From Actinoallomurus iriomotensis (GTDB lineage: Bacteria; Actinomycetota; Actinomycetes; Streptosporangiales; Streptosporangiaceae): a stretch of DNA of 64,000 nt. How positions within the stretch are numbered: the stretch's first letter is position 1; every line of letters starts with the position of its first letter. The DNA lies in contig NZ_BSTJ01000009.1 in NCBI RefSeq assembly GCF_030269445.1, forward strand, positions 1-64,000, read 5' to 3'. Below, in pieces: positions 1-7,550 of this stretch. A program made the position numbers and the translations under genes. The notes under the pieces were generated by a model. That model made no database searches, was not told the DNA's origin, and was given only the letters and a program-made list of their open reading frames with translations.

Positions 1-132
1 CGGTCAGAGACCGAACGACGCCAAGCCTTCCCCGAGTGGCTGCACACCTACAATCACCACCGCGCACACACCGCGCTAGGAGGCCGACCACCCGCCAGCC
101 GCATCCCCAACCTCACGGGACAGAACACCTAG
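1..132 (+). mobile_element. IS481-family transposase, C-terminal end only
   Basis: The reading frame is open from the window edge and ends in a TAG at 130-132, giving the last 43 residues of a DDE transposase. The tail with WLHTYNHHRAHTALGGRPP is typical of the IS481 family: the paired His and the GRPPA stretch follow the catalytic Glu in the integrase core. The rest of the element lies outside the window. The element seems to end at ACA (125-127), followed directly by the sequence cCTAGt (128-133). CTAG is the preferred target of several IS481 elements, so the transposase stop codon would be supplied by the target DNA. The end falls inside the acetyltransferase gene on the opposite strand. 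Confidence 0.85.
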
Positions 133-528
133 TGACCTCCACAGCGCCACCGCCCGGGTGTTGGTCTCCACCACGGCGTTGAACTGCATCGCTCGAAAGC
201 CGTCCTTGCGCGCCTGCGCCAGGACATGCTCGCCGAGCGCCCGTCCGACGCCCTGGCCGGAGTGGCGCGGATCGACCATGAAGCTCGCGCTGGAGATGTG
301 GGCTGCGCCGCCACGGTGGTTGCGAACGCTGTTGGCCGTACCCAGAACGGTCCCGGCCGCGTCCACCGCGACGAAGGTGCGCCCCGGAGGCTCGGGGAAC
401 CACATCTGCCTGGCCTGGGATTCGGTGGTGTCCCGATCCCATGAGAACGTCTCACCGGCCCGGACGATGCCCTCCATGAACGCCCACATCGTGGGCCAGT
501 CGTGCGGCAACGCCTCTCGGATCAGCAT
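129..528 (-). pseudogene. GNAT acetyltransferase, 3' end cut off by IS481
   Basis: A GCN5-related N-acetyltransferase starts at ATG 528 (an ATG at 540 is also in frame). The acetyl-CoA binding loop (HSGQGVGRALGEHVL) and the following strand/helix (FNAVVETNTRAVALWRSLG) are intact. Family members continue after SLG with about 25 more residues that complete the fold. Here homology stops exactly at codons 130-135 and the frame runs into transposase DNA, ending at 76 after about 17 foreign residues. I read this as a gene interrupted by the IS at CTAG. The missing end should lie on the far side of the element, outside the window. Substrate unknown. Confidence 0.75.
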
Positions 529-607
529 GGCCGCCAGCATGGGTCGACTCGGTCAGAGACCGCAACCGAGTTTCGAACCGTGCCGGTGTCGGTCCACCGG
601 GCAGACC

Positions 608-1369
608 CTAGTGCCGGTGCTTGCCGCCTCGATGCCGGTGCTGCGCCAGGAAGGCGCGCCGGCTGGCCTCCGAGTCGGCGTCGTCGTCCTCCGGAGGGCC
701 GGCGTCGGAGCCGAGCTTGCGGGCGACCTCCTTGCGGAGGCGGGGCAGCCGGCGATAGAGCACGTCACCGGGGCAGTCGGTGTCGTTGTAGTCGCGGTGA
801 CCGACGATCGCGGTGGCGGGATCGAGGTTGTGGGCCGTGCACAGCCAGGCGCAGACCTCGACCAGTGACCGCCACAGCTTCACGGGCACGTCGTCCTTGA
901 GGTACGTGCCTTCGTTCTCGATGCCGAGGGTGTGCTGGTTGTGGTGCAGCGACTGCGCGCCGACGACGAGCTCGTTCCGTCCGATGGCCGCCAGGGCGCC
1001 CGCCCGGCCCTCCATGACGTAGCCGCCACGGCTGATCGTCAGCTGTTCTCCGATGTCGTCCCAGTGCCGCGACTCCATGTGAAACCGCTGGATCTGCCGC
1101 GACAACGCGAACGCGTGCGCCCGCGAGGTGTCACTCACGTTCGGCGAGGCGGTGTGATGGACGATGATGTGGTCCGGCGGCCGATCCAGCACACGAGGCG
1201 GCCGCTTCGGCGCGACCGCACCCCAGTCCTTCCGCGTGTAGACCTTCGGCATACCGTCCGCATTCGCTCGCAGGGAACCCCCGGCAAGCATCACATCCGC
1301 AGCGGCGACTCCGATAGCCGTACGCAGCAGATGCCGGCGGAGTATCCCCTCGGCGCCGATCGCGATCAC
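608..1369 (-). CDS. Peptidoglycan-recognition-type N-acetylmuramoyl-L-alanine amidase
   Basis: Secreted Amidase_2/PGRP domain protein of about 253 residues when begun at GTG 1369; an ATG at 1477 is also in frame but adds an unlikely N-terminus. The N-terminus reads ILRRHLLRTAIG and then a hydrophobic stretch, which suggests a twin-arginine signal. Predicted zinc ligands are the His in IVHHTA (about residue 71), the His of GHRDYN (about 191) and the Cys of DCPGD (about 199). The segment DIGEQLTIS stands where most family members have GY-x-F, so the usual catalytic Tyr is absent. The tail is rich in His and Arg. Probably cleaves or binds peptidoglycan outside the cell. It is not the CwlM-type amidase expected beside trxA. 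Confidence 0.75.
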   Translation of the reverse strand: MIAIGAEGILRRHLLRTAIGVAAADVMLAGGSLRANADGMPKVYTRKDWGAVAPKRPPRVLDRPPDHIIVHHTASPNVSDTSRAHAFALSRQIQRFHMESRHWDDIGEQLTISRGGYVMEGRAGALAAIGRNELVVGAQSLHHNQHTLGIENEGTYLKDDVPVKLWRSLVEVCAWLCTAHNLDPATAIVGHRDYNDTDCPGDVLYRRLPRLRKEVARKLGSDAGPPEDDDADSEASRRAFLAQHRHRGGKHRH

Positions 1370-1436
1370 CCCCGGTCCGCGACTGACCGCCAGCGTAACC
1401 GCGTGATCACAAAATGCGAGCACATCCAGCGAGGGC

Positions 1437-1450
1437 GTTTCACGTGGAAC
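1437..1450. promoter_or_regulatory. parS-like site with one mismatch
   Basis: The 14-mer GTTTCACGTGGAAC differs from the perfect parS palindrome found in this window by one base. It lies upstream of the likely start of the amidase gene, about 38 kb from parB. Single-mismatch sites are often bound by ParB in actinomycetes; binding here is inference. Confidence 0.5.
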
Positions 1451-2161
1451 GACGGATAAACCCGAAAACGGCCCCACCGGAACCCCATTCGCGGGGAATA
1501 CGGCACCGCCCTGGTAACGCGGGTTGACGGGGCGGCGACGACCGGCGTGTTGGCACGCTTCGCAGGGAGCGACGCGGAGTTATCCACAACCCACGGCAGA
1601 GTTACCCACAGCCCTTCCGTAGGCTGTGCGTCCCTGGGCCGAGGAGCCACCCAACCCGGAAGAATCACCCTGCGGTCGCCTTCTCCACCTTCATCGCGAC
1701 CTGCGATACACCGGCGCGCGGAGGCGTACCTTGCCGCAGGGGTCGTAGGCGAGCATCAAGTCGGCTGAAAGCGGGATGTTCCGCAGAGTGCACGACCTAC
1801 GTCCTGCGGAGCGATCGATCTGCCGAACACGTCTCGGCCCAGGGCTCCGGCTGGTCTGCGGCATCGTTTCCCCGCTGCGGACAGCGGGAATGTCACGCCA
1901 CGGCCTCGCGGCGTTCCACCCGTCTCAGGCCGCCACTCCCGACAGGTTTTCCACAGGCTGTGGAGAACAACCTTCCGGGCACGCGGAAGGTGCCGGGCGG
2001 CTCGCGGGGCTCCGTGCTCTCGTCGAACGCCGCGGATCCAAGGTCACCCAACGATGCGGTGCCTCGACCGGTACGTGGCGAAGACTCCGCCGAACCGAAA
2101 CCCCCCGCCCGGCACCACCTGCACCAGCAACCGACGCGGAACCGGACCGCGTCGTGGGCAG

Positions 2162-2570
2162 GTCGATGACCACCAGGCACGGCCCGGGGCCGATCGACAC
2201 AGCGCCGCGCAGCACGCTCCGGGCGGCGCCGACCGTACTACCGGCGACCGTGACGTCCACCACCGAACGACAAGCCCCGCCCATCAGCACCTCCGCCCAC
2301 AGCCGCCGCCGAACCGGGGCGGTGTCGTGGACAGGTCGATGACCACCGGCACGGTTCCGTGCCGATCGGCACAGCGCCGCGCAGCACGCTCCGGACGGCG
2401 CCGACCGCACTGCCGGCGACCGTGACGTCCACCACCGAACGACAAGCCCCGCCCATCAGCACCTCCGCCCACAGCCACCGCCCGAACCGGGGCGGTGCCG
2501 TGGACAGGTCCATGACCACCGGGCACGGTTCCGTGCCGATCGGCACAGCGCCGCGGAGCATGTCCTGGAC
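2162..2570. repeat. 173-bp tandem repeat, about 2.4 copies
   Basis: The words GTCGATGACCACC (2162 and 2335) and GTCCATGACCACC (2508) mark three unit starts exactly 173 bp apart. The first two units are nearly identical throughout, for example CACCACCGAACGACAAGCCCC recurs; the third decays after about 60 bp. Sequence just before 2162 also resembles the end of a unit. 173 is not a multiple of three, so no single coding frame is maintained across units, which argues against a protein repeat. Confidence 0.85.
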
Positions 2571-2624
2571 GGCGGTGGCCGCACTGCGGTGGCCGTGGCG
2601 TTCGCTGGGTGGGGGCAGGCGAAA

Positions 2625-2650
2625 GGCCGGGTCCGTTCGGGGACCCGGCC
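2625..2650 (-). terminator. Terminator of the rpsF-ssb-rpsR-rplI operon
   Basis: A perfect 10-bp stem, GGCCGGGTCC (2625-2634) with GGACCCGGCC (2641-2650), lies 24 bp downstream of the rplI stop. AAA before the left arm becomes a short U run in the minus-strand transcript. Confidence 0.8.
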
Positions 2651-2673
2651 CTTCGATGAGGTGCTGTCGGCTG

Positions 2674-3120
2674 TCAGCCGGCGAGGACCTCGATGTTGAT
2701 TTTGGCGCTGACCTCGGAGTGCAGGCGGACGGCGACCGAGTGGGCGCCGACCGTCTTGATGGGGTTGGCGACCTCGATGCGGCGCTTGTCCAGCTCCGGG
2801 CCGCCCGCCGCCTTCACCGCGCCCGCGATGTCGGCCGGAGTCACGGCGCCGAACAGGCGGCCGCTCTCACCGGCGCGGGTGCGCAGGCGGACCTTGAGGC
2901 GCTCGAGCTCGCCGCGGATGGACTCCGCCTGCTCGATGCTGGCGATCTCGCGGGCGGCGCGCGCCTTGCGGATCGAGGCGATCTGCTTCTCCGCGCCACG
3001 GGTCCACTGCATGGCGAAGCCGCGCGGGATCAGGTAGTTACGGCCGTAGCCGTCCTTGACCTCGACGACCTCGCCCGGGGCACCGAGCCCGGAGACCTGC
3101 TGAGTCAGGATGAGCTTCAT
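2674..3120 (-). CDS. rplI: 50S ribosomal protein L9
   Basis: 148 residues starting at ATG 3120 with [20 protein letters not shown]. The N-terminal RNA-binding domain carries the L9 signature ([21 protein letters not shown]), followed by a long charged helix (about 45-80) and the C-terminal domain with [13 protein letters not shown]. Length and domain order are normal. Binds 23S rRNA at the base of the L1 stalk. It is the last gene of the rpsF-ssb-rpsR-rplI operon, 17 bp after rpsR, and is followed by a hairpin terminator. An in-frame upstream extension overlaps rpsR and is not used. Confidence 0.97.
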   Translation of the reverse strand: MKLILTQQVSGLGAPGEVVEVKDGYGRNYLIPRGFAMQWTRGAEKQIASIRKARAAREIASIEQAESIRGELERLKVRLRTRAGESGRLFGAVTPADIAGAVKAAGGPELDKRRIEVANPIKTVGAHSVAVRLHSEVSAKINIEVLAG

Positions 3121-3137
3121 GATCAGTGTCTCCCTTC

Positions 3138-3374
3138 TCAGCGAGCCGTGCTGGTGTACGGCAGCAGCGCCATCTCGCGGGCGTTCTTGATCGCGGTGGC
3201 GACGTCGCGCTGGTGCTGGGTGCAGTTGCCCGTCACCCGGCGAGCGCGGATCTTGCCGCGGTCGGAGATGAACTTGCGCAGCAGCGCCGTGTCCTTGTAG
3301 TCGACGTAGGAGAGTTTCTCCTGGCAGAACAGGCAAACCTTCTTCTTCGGCTTGCGTGGTGCCGGTTTCGCCAT
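3138..3374 (-). CDS. rpsR: 30S ribosomal protein S18, zinc-binding (C+) type
   Basis: 78 residues. The core [20 protein letters not shown] and [25 protein letters not shown] are diagnostic of S18, which pairs with S6 on the platform of the 30S subunit. A CLFC pair near residue 14-17 and a further Cys in GNCTQH suggest the zinc-binding C+ form. Many actinobacteria also carry a second, cysteine-free S18 that replaces it under zinc starvation; none is in this window. Sits between ssb and rplI. Confidence 0.96.
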   Translation of the reverse strand: MAKPAPRKPKKKVCLFCQEKLSYVDYKDTALLRKFISDRGKIRARRVTGNCTQHQRDVATAIKNAREMALLPYTSTAR

Positions 3375-3446
3375 CGTGGTGCTCCTCCTAGGAGAGCCCC
3401 GCTCGCGCGGGAATGGTCGGTTGGATGATGAGAGGTGTCGCAGGGG

Positions 3447-4016
3447 CTAGAACGGCGGGTCGTCGGAGAATCCTCCGCCGCCGCCTCCGGTGGCCCACGG
3501 GTCGTCGGCGGGCTGGTTGCCCCCGCCGAAACCGCCGCCGCCACCCTGGCCGCCGCCGAAGCCGCCGCCCTGGTTGCCGCCGCCGAAGCCGCCGCCGCCC
3601 TGGCCGCCACCGCCGCCGCCACCGAAGCCGCCGCCCCCGCCGCCCTGCCGCTGGGTCTTGTTGACCTTCGCGGTGGCGCTCTTCAGGGACGGACCGACCT
3701 CGTCGGCCTCGACCTCGTACACGGTGCGCTTCTCACCCTCGCGGGTCTCGTACGACCGCTGCCGGAGCCGGCCCTGCACGATCACCCGCATGCCCCGCTG
3801 GAGGCTCTCGGCGACGTTCTCGGCCGCCTGCCGCCAGACGTTGCAGGTGAGGAAGAGGCTCTCGCCGTCCTTCCACTCACCGGACTGCTGGTCGCGGAAA
3901 CGTGGGGTGGAGGCCACGCGGAAGCGCGCGACCGCCTGGCCGTTGGGGGTGAAGCGCAGTTCCGGATCGTCGACGAGGTTGCCGACGATCGTGATCTGGG
4001 TGTCGCCTGCTGCCAT
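3447..4016 (-). CDS. ssb: Single-stranded DNA-binding protein
   Basis: 189 residues. An OB fold (about 1-110, with [20 protein letters not shown] and [18 protein letters not shown]) is followed by a Gly-rich linker of about 60 residues, then the conserved acidic tip SDDPPF used to dock partner proteins. Coats single-stranded DNA during replication, repair and recombination. Encoded between rpsF and rpsR, the usual actinobacterial arrangement, so it is probably co-transcribed with ribosomal proteins. The linker DNA is a run of GGC/CCG-rich triplets. Confidence 0.96.
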   Translation of the reverse strand: MAAGDTQITIVGNLVDDPELRFTPNGQAVARFRVASTPRFRDQQSGEWKDGESLFLTCNVWRQAAENVAESLQRGMRVIVQGRLRQRSYETREGEKRTVYEVEADEVGPSLKSATAKVNKTQRQGGGGGGFGGGGGGGQGGGGFGGGNQGGGFGGGQGGGGGFGGGNQPADDPWATGGGGGGFSDDPPF

Positions 4017-4063
4017 GCGGCTCTCCAGCTAACAGATTCGGATTACGTGGGCGGCCGGAAGAC

Positions 4064-4354
4064 TCAGTGAGCCTCGGGCCGGATGACCTTCGTACGCAGG
4101 ACGGTGTCCTGAAGGTTCAGCTGCCGGTCGAGTTCTTTGACCGTGGCGGGGGTGGCCGTCAGGTCGATCACCGCGTAGACGCCCTCGGACTTCTTGTCGA
4201 TGTCGTACGAAAGGCGCCGGCGGCCCCAGACGTCGACCTTCTCGACGCTGCCGCCGTCGCTCTTCACGACGGTGAGGAACTGGTCGAGCGACGGAGCGAC
4301 AGTGCGCTCTTCGGTGTTGGGGTCGAGGATGACCATGAGCTCATAACGACGCAT
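4064..4354 (-). CDS. rpsF: 30S ribosomal protein S6
   Basis: 96 residues from ATG 4354, chosen because AAAGGAGG stands 8 bp upstream and because the family starts [32 protein letters not shown] and a normal C-terminus complete the S6 fold, which binds S18 on the 30S platform. First gene of the rpsF-ssb-rpsR-rplI operon. Confidence 0.96.
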   Translation of the reverse strand: MRRYELMVILDPNTEERTVAPSLDQFLTVVKSDGGSVEKVDVWGRRRLSYDIDKKSEGVYAVIDLTATPATVKELDRQLNLQDTVLRTKVIRPEAH

Positions 4355-4493
4355 GCGAGTCCCAACCTCCTTTGGACTGGTGCGGTCACGGTCTCTCCGT
4401 GACAGGAGGGCCTTGCGTCTCGTCGCGGATCGGCTCCGCGCGATCGACACAGGCTACCAACAACGAGCAGCTCAATCGTCCGGGACGCGAGGA

Positions 4494-4631
4494 CTAGCTC
4501 GCCCTGCGCCGGTCGAGCTCGGACATGATGTCGGCCATCCGTGACCGCATGCGCGCGGTCTGGGTGGTCAGCAGGGACAGCTCCTCGATCAGCTCGACGT
4601 CGTCGACGGCCGTCAGGTCGCGGGTCATCAT
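4494..4631 (-). CDS. Small helical protein of unknown function
   Basis: 45 residues beginning MMTRDLTAVDDVELIEELS at ATG 4631, supported by GGAGG 6 bp upstream. The rest is predicted to be one charged alpha-helix (LLTTQTARMRSRMADIMSELDRR), possibly a coiled coil. It lies upstream of rpsF on the same strand, about 140 bp away. I do not recognise a family. Confidence 0.5.
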   Translation of the reverse strand: MMTRDLTAVDDVELIEELSLLTTQTARMRSRMADIMSELDRRRAS

Positions 4632-4767
4632 CTCAGGCCTCCGTTCGAAACCACGTTCGAGGGTATCGGGTGGGTCGGACAGAATCGGGCCCGCCCACAC
4701 CGACATGGGCCCAGGCCACCGCGGGAATCACCCCGAAAACGGACGAATCACGGGGGGAAAGAAAACC

Positions 4768-5136
4768 ATGCGGAACGTTCTGTCCAGGCATCAACATCGG
4801 CGACCCCGCGACCACACCGCCGCGGACAACGGCGCCACCGACGTCCACACCCCCCACCAGCGGCCGGTGCACCACCGGGCCCACCCGCACGAGTACCAGC
4901 GCGAGGCGTCGCTCGCGTTCGTCACGATCGTCGGCGGGGTGATCGCGTTCGTGTGCGGCGCCGTGCATCCCACGCACTTCATCGCGGTCTGCGTCGGCAT
5001 CGTGACCGTGGTCTTCGGCCTGTACTCCCAGCTGGTCTCGGCGACGACAGCCGAACGCTGGGTCAACGTCATCGGCCTCGGGCTGGCGTTCCTGGGCCTC
5101 GGACTCGGGCTCCGGCACGGCGGGTTCATGATCTGA
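4768..5136 (+). CDS. Small membrane protein with His-rich N-terminus
   Basis: 122 residues from ATG 4768, with GGGGGGAAAG upstream. The first 45 residues are polar and carry nine His (RHQHRRPRDH, VHHRAHPHEY); then come three hydrophobic segments at roughly 48-68, 70-90 and 98-117. A longer in-frame extension upstream overlaps the minus-strand small gene and is unlikely. Function unknown; the His cluster could bind metal, which is speculation. Divergent from the rpsF side, followed by nfo on the same strand. Confidence 0.65.
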   Translation: MRNVLSRHQHRRPRDHTAADNGATDVHTPHQRPVHHRAHPHEYQREASLAFVTIVGGVIAFVCGAVHPTHFIAVCVGIVTVVFGLYSQLVSATTAERWVNVIGLGLAFLGLGLGLRHGGFMI

Positions 5137-5205
5137 GCGACCGTCCGGCGCTCCTCGCGGCAAGCATGGGGCTCCGGGCGGTCTCTTGCGCGTAGGCTCG
5201 TCGCC

Positions 5206-5961
5206 ATGGTGCGTATCGGAGCCCACGTGGACCAGACCGACCCTCTCGCCTCCGCCGCCGCCAAGAAGGCGGAGGCCGTGCAGTTCTTCCTCGGCGACCC
5301 GCAGGGGTGGAAGGCCCCCGTGCTGCCGGAGAGTCACGAGGCGATCCGCGACTCCGACGTGGACGTCTACGTCCACGCTCCGTACGTCGTCAACGTCGCG
5401 ACCTCGAACAACCGCATCCGGATCCCGAGCCGCAAGATCCTCGCCCAGCAGCTCGACGGCGCGGCGAAGATCGGCGCCAAGGGCCTGATCGTGCACGGCG
5501 GCCACGTGCTGAAGAAGGACGATCCACAGGTCGGGTTCGACAACTGGCGCAAGGTCTTCGAGCGCATGGAGTGCCCCATTCCGGTGCTCATCGAGAACAC
5601 CGCGGGCGGCGACAACGCCATGGCGCGCATGCTCGAACGCATCGCGCGGCTGTGGGACGCCCTCGACGGCTTCGACGTGGGCTTCTGCCTGGACACCTGC
5701 CACGCGCACGCGGCGGGCGAGGATCTGGCGGACATCGTCGACCGGGTCCGCGCGATCACCGGCCGGATCGACCTGGTGCACTGCAACGACAGCCGTGACG
5801 CCTTCGGCTCCGGCGCCGACCGGCACGCGAACCTCGGCGACGGCAAGATCGACCCCGACCTGATCCTGAAGGTCGTGCGCGAGGCCGGCGCGCCGGTCAT
5901 CGTCGAGACGCCCGGCGACGGGCAGGCCGCCGACATCGCCTGGCTCCGCGACAACCTCTAG
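5206..5961 (+). CDS. nfo: Endonuclease IV-type AP endonuclease
   Basis: 251 residues starting MVRIGAHVDQ. The AP endonuclease 2 TIM-barrel metal-site motifs are in order: HAPYVVN, VHGGHV, IENTAGG, CLDTCHAHAAG, LVHCNDSRDAFGSGADRH and VIVETPG. The enzyme cleaves DNA 5' to abasic sites with a trinuclear zinc centre in base excision repair. Slightly shorter than E. coli Nfo (285), usual for actinobacteria. Its stop overlaps the stop of the convergent barstar gene. Confidence 0.9.
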   Translation: MVRIGAHVDQTDPLASAAAKKAEAVQFFLGDPQGWKAPVLPESHEAIRDSDVDVYVHAPYVVNVATSNNRIRIPSRKILAQQLDGAAKIGAKGLIVHGGHVLKKDDPQVGFDNWRKVFERMECPIPVLIENTAGGDNAMARMLERIARLWDALDGFDVGFCLDTCHAHAAGEDLADIVDRVRAITGRIDLVHCNDSRDAFGSGADRHANLGDGKIDPDLILKVVREAGAPVIVETPGDGQAADIAWLRDNL

Positions 5962-6389
5962 AGATCGCCGGCCCCGGGCTCGGCGGGCGACAGCAGCAGC
6001 ACGGCCATCGGCGTGGCGGTGTCCCGCCAGTGGGCGACGGCGGTCTCGAAGACGTCCACGAGCGTACGGTGCGCGGCCGGGTCGGCGTCCGCGAGCTCGC
6101 CCCAGTGGTCGTACACCACGAGGTATCCGCAGTTCGCCGGCGTCCAGGACAGGTCGCGTAGGGAGTCCTGCAGCGCGTCCCAGTTGTGCCCGAAGTACGA
6201 CGGCAGCGCGAACTCCTCGGCACACCGCGTCAGCAGCGTCCGCTTGTCGCGCACGCCGGCGCCGTCGAGCCAGAACACCCGCCAGCCCGCGCGCTCGGCC
6301 TCGGTGACGCCGCGGGCCGCCTCACGCCGGTCGGCGGCCCACGAGTGCACGCCCGGTTTCCGGCGCCCGGTCAGCAGTTCCTCGATCAT
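5958..6389 (-). CDS. Barstar-family (RNase-inhibitor fold) protein
   Basis: 143 residues. The C-terminal two thirds match the barstar fold, with FALPSYFGHNWDALQDSLRDL (the Tyr-Phe-Gly-x-Asn-Trp-Asp-Ala-Leu helix) at about 74-94 and a final strand PMAVLLLSP. Barstars bind and block barnase-type ribonucleases. No barnase-like gene lies beside it, so it may inhibit a host or incoming nuclease encoded elsewhere, or have another role. Convergent with nfo. Confidence 0.85.
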   Translation of the reverse strand: MIEELLTGRRKPGVHSWAADRREAARGVTEAERAGWRVFWLDGAGVRDKRTLLTRCAEEFALPSYFGHNWDALQDSLRDLSWTPANCGYLVVYDHWGELADADPAAHRTLVDVFETAVAHWRDTATPMAVLLLSPAEPGAGDL

Positions 6390-6440
6390 TCGCAGCTCCC
6401 TACCCCGATCATGCGCCCGCGGACGCCCGGTGCGGAAGCC

Positions 6441-7550
6441 TCAGCCGGCCCAGTGCCCGGAGGTGAACAGAATGACCTCCTCGGTGAGCAGCGGCACGAA
6501 CACCACGATCACCACCAGGTACGCCGGCCACCGCAGCCTGCCGATGCCCAGCCACAGCGGCCACCACAGCAGCGCCGCCCGTCCGATCGACAGGTAGAAG
6601 GCCGAGGTCAGGAGCGAGGCGAGCGGGAGCCCGACATAGACGGCCTCCGACCAGCGGCGCCGGGCCAGCAGCCAGCAGGTCAGGGCGACGCCCACGATCG
6701 CCGCGACGATCTCCACCCGGAAGGCCCCGGTGAACTCGTTGTGGTCCCCGAACGCCGCCTGCCACGTCGTACGGAACGCGTCCCATGGCCAGGCCATCGA
6801 CCGGCCCCAGCCCTCCTGCTGGGCGTGCTGCCACGCCAGCCAGTCACCCGTACGCCGCCACTGGTAGAGCGCGTAGGCGGCCACGGGTGTGAACGGCAGC
6901 ACGAGCCACGGTGTCAGCCGCCATCGCCGGTCCGCCACGAGGAACTCCACGATCAGCGCCGCCGCGAGGAAGATCCCGGTGACGCGTACGCACGTCGCCC
7001 CCATCGCGCACAGGACGGCCGGCTCCCAGCGGCGCTGCCGGGCCAGCAGCCAGGCGGGCACCGCGAAGGCCAGGAACAGCGCCTCGGAGTACCCCGCGAA
7101 CAGGAACACCGCGTACGGGCTGAGCAGCAACGCCACCACGGCCTTCGCGTCCCCGCCCGTGAGGCGGGCGAGACGGGCGAGGGCGACCATCGCCACCGCC
7201 CCGGCCACGAGGCTGATCAGCAGCGCCGACAGCTCCCAGCTCGGGACCACATAGTGGACGGCGCGGATCAGGATCGGAAGGCCGGGGAAGAACGCCGGCA
7301 GACCCGCGTCCTGCGGCTGGCTCGGATCGCCCCGGTAGCCGTACTTGGCGATCTCGATGAACAGGTCGACGTCCCACTGCGTCCACCGGTCGAGGAAGGA
7401 GTCCTTCAGGTCCCCGTACGACCAGTAGGCCGCGACCGCGACGGAGAGGACGAGCACGCCCAGGCGGGTGCCGGCCCACGCGCCCAGCGCGGCGCGGTCG
7501 GTACCGACGGCGGAGACGAGGCCGGCGCCCTTACCCGTGCGAACGGCCAC
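6441..7550 (-). CDS. PIG-V-like polytopic mannosyltransferase
   Basis: 369 residues from GTG 7550, immediately after the stop of the upstream glycosyltransferase, so the two are probably translationally coupled. About nine to ten transmembrane segments. The first extracytoplasmic loop has WDVDLFIEIAKYGY, matching the W-D-x(4)-I-A-x-x-G-Y motif of PIG-V/GT76-type mannosyltransferases that use polyprenyl-phosphate-mannose. Likely modifies cell-envelope glycans or glycoproteins; the acceptor is unknown. Confidence 0.7.
   Translation of the reverse strand: MAVRTGKGAGLVSAVGTDRAALGAWAGTRLGVLVLSVAVAAYWSYGDLKDSFLDRWTQWDVDLFIEIAKYGYRGDPSQPQDAGLPAFFPGLPILIRAVHYVVPSWELSALLISLVAGAVAMVALARLARLTGGDAKAVVALLLSPYAVFLFAGYSEALFLAFAVPAWLLARQRRWEPAVLCAMGATCVRVTGIFLAAALIVEFLVADRRWRLTPWLVLPFTPVAAYALYQWRRTGDWLAWQHAQQEGWGRSMAWPWDAFRTTWQAAFGDHNEFTGAFRVEIVAAIVGVALTCWLLARRRWSEAVYVGLPLASLLTSAFYLSIGRAALLWWPLWLGIGRLRWPAYLVVIVVFVPLLTEEVILFTSGHWAG

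Larger units (their letters stand above)
1370..2660. other. Gene-poor stretch between amidase and rplI
   Basis: About 1.2 kb in which I recognise no gene on either strand. The open frames present are Arg/Pro/Gly-rich and unlike any family I know. It holds DnaA-box-like motifs (TTATCCACA at 1580-1588, TTACCCACA at 1602-1610, a TTTTCCACA/TGTGGAGAA pair at 1947-1968), a 173-bp tandem repeat from about 2162 and the rplI operon terminator. Confidence 0.6.
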
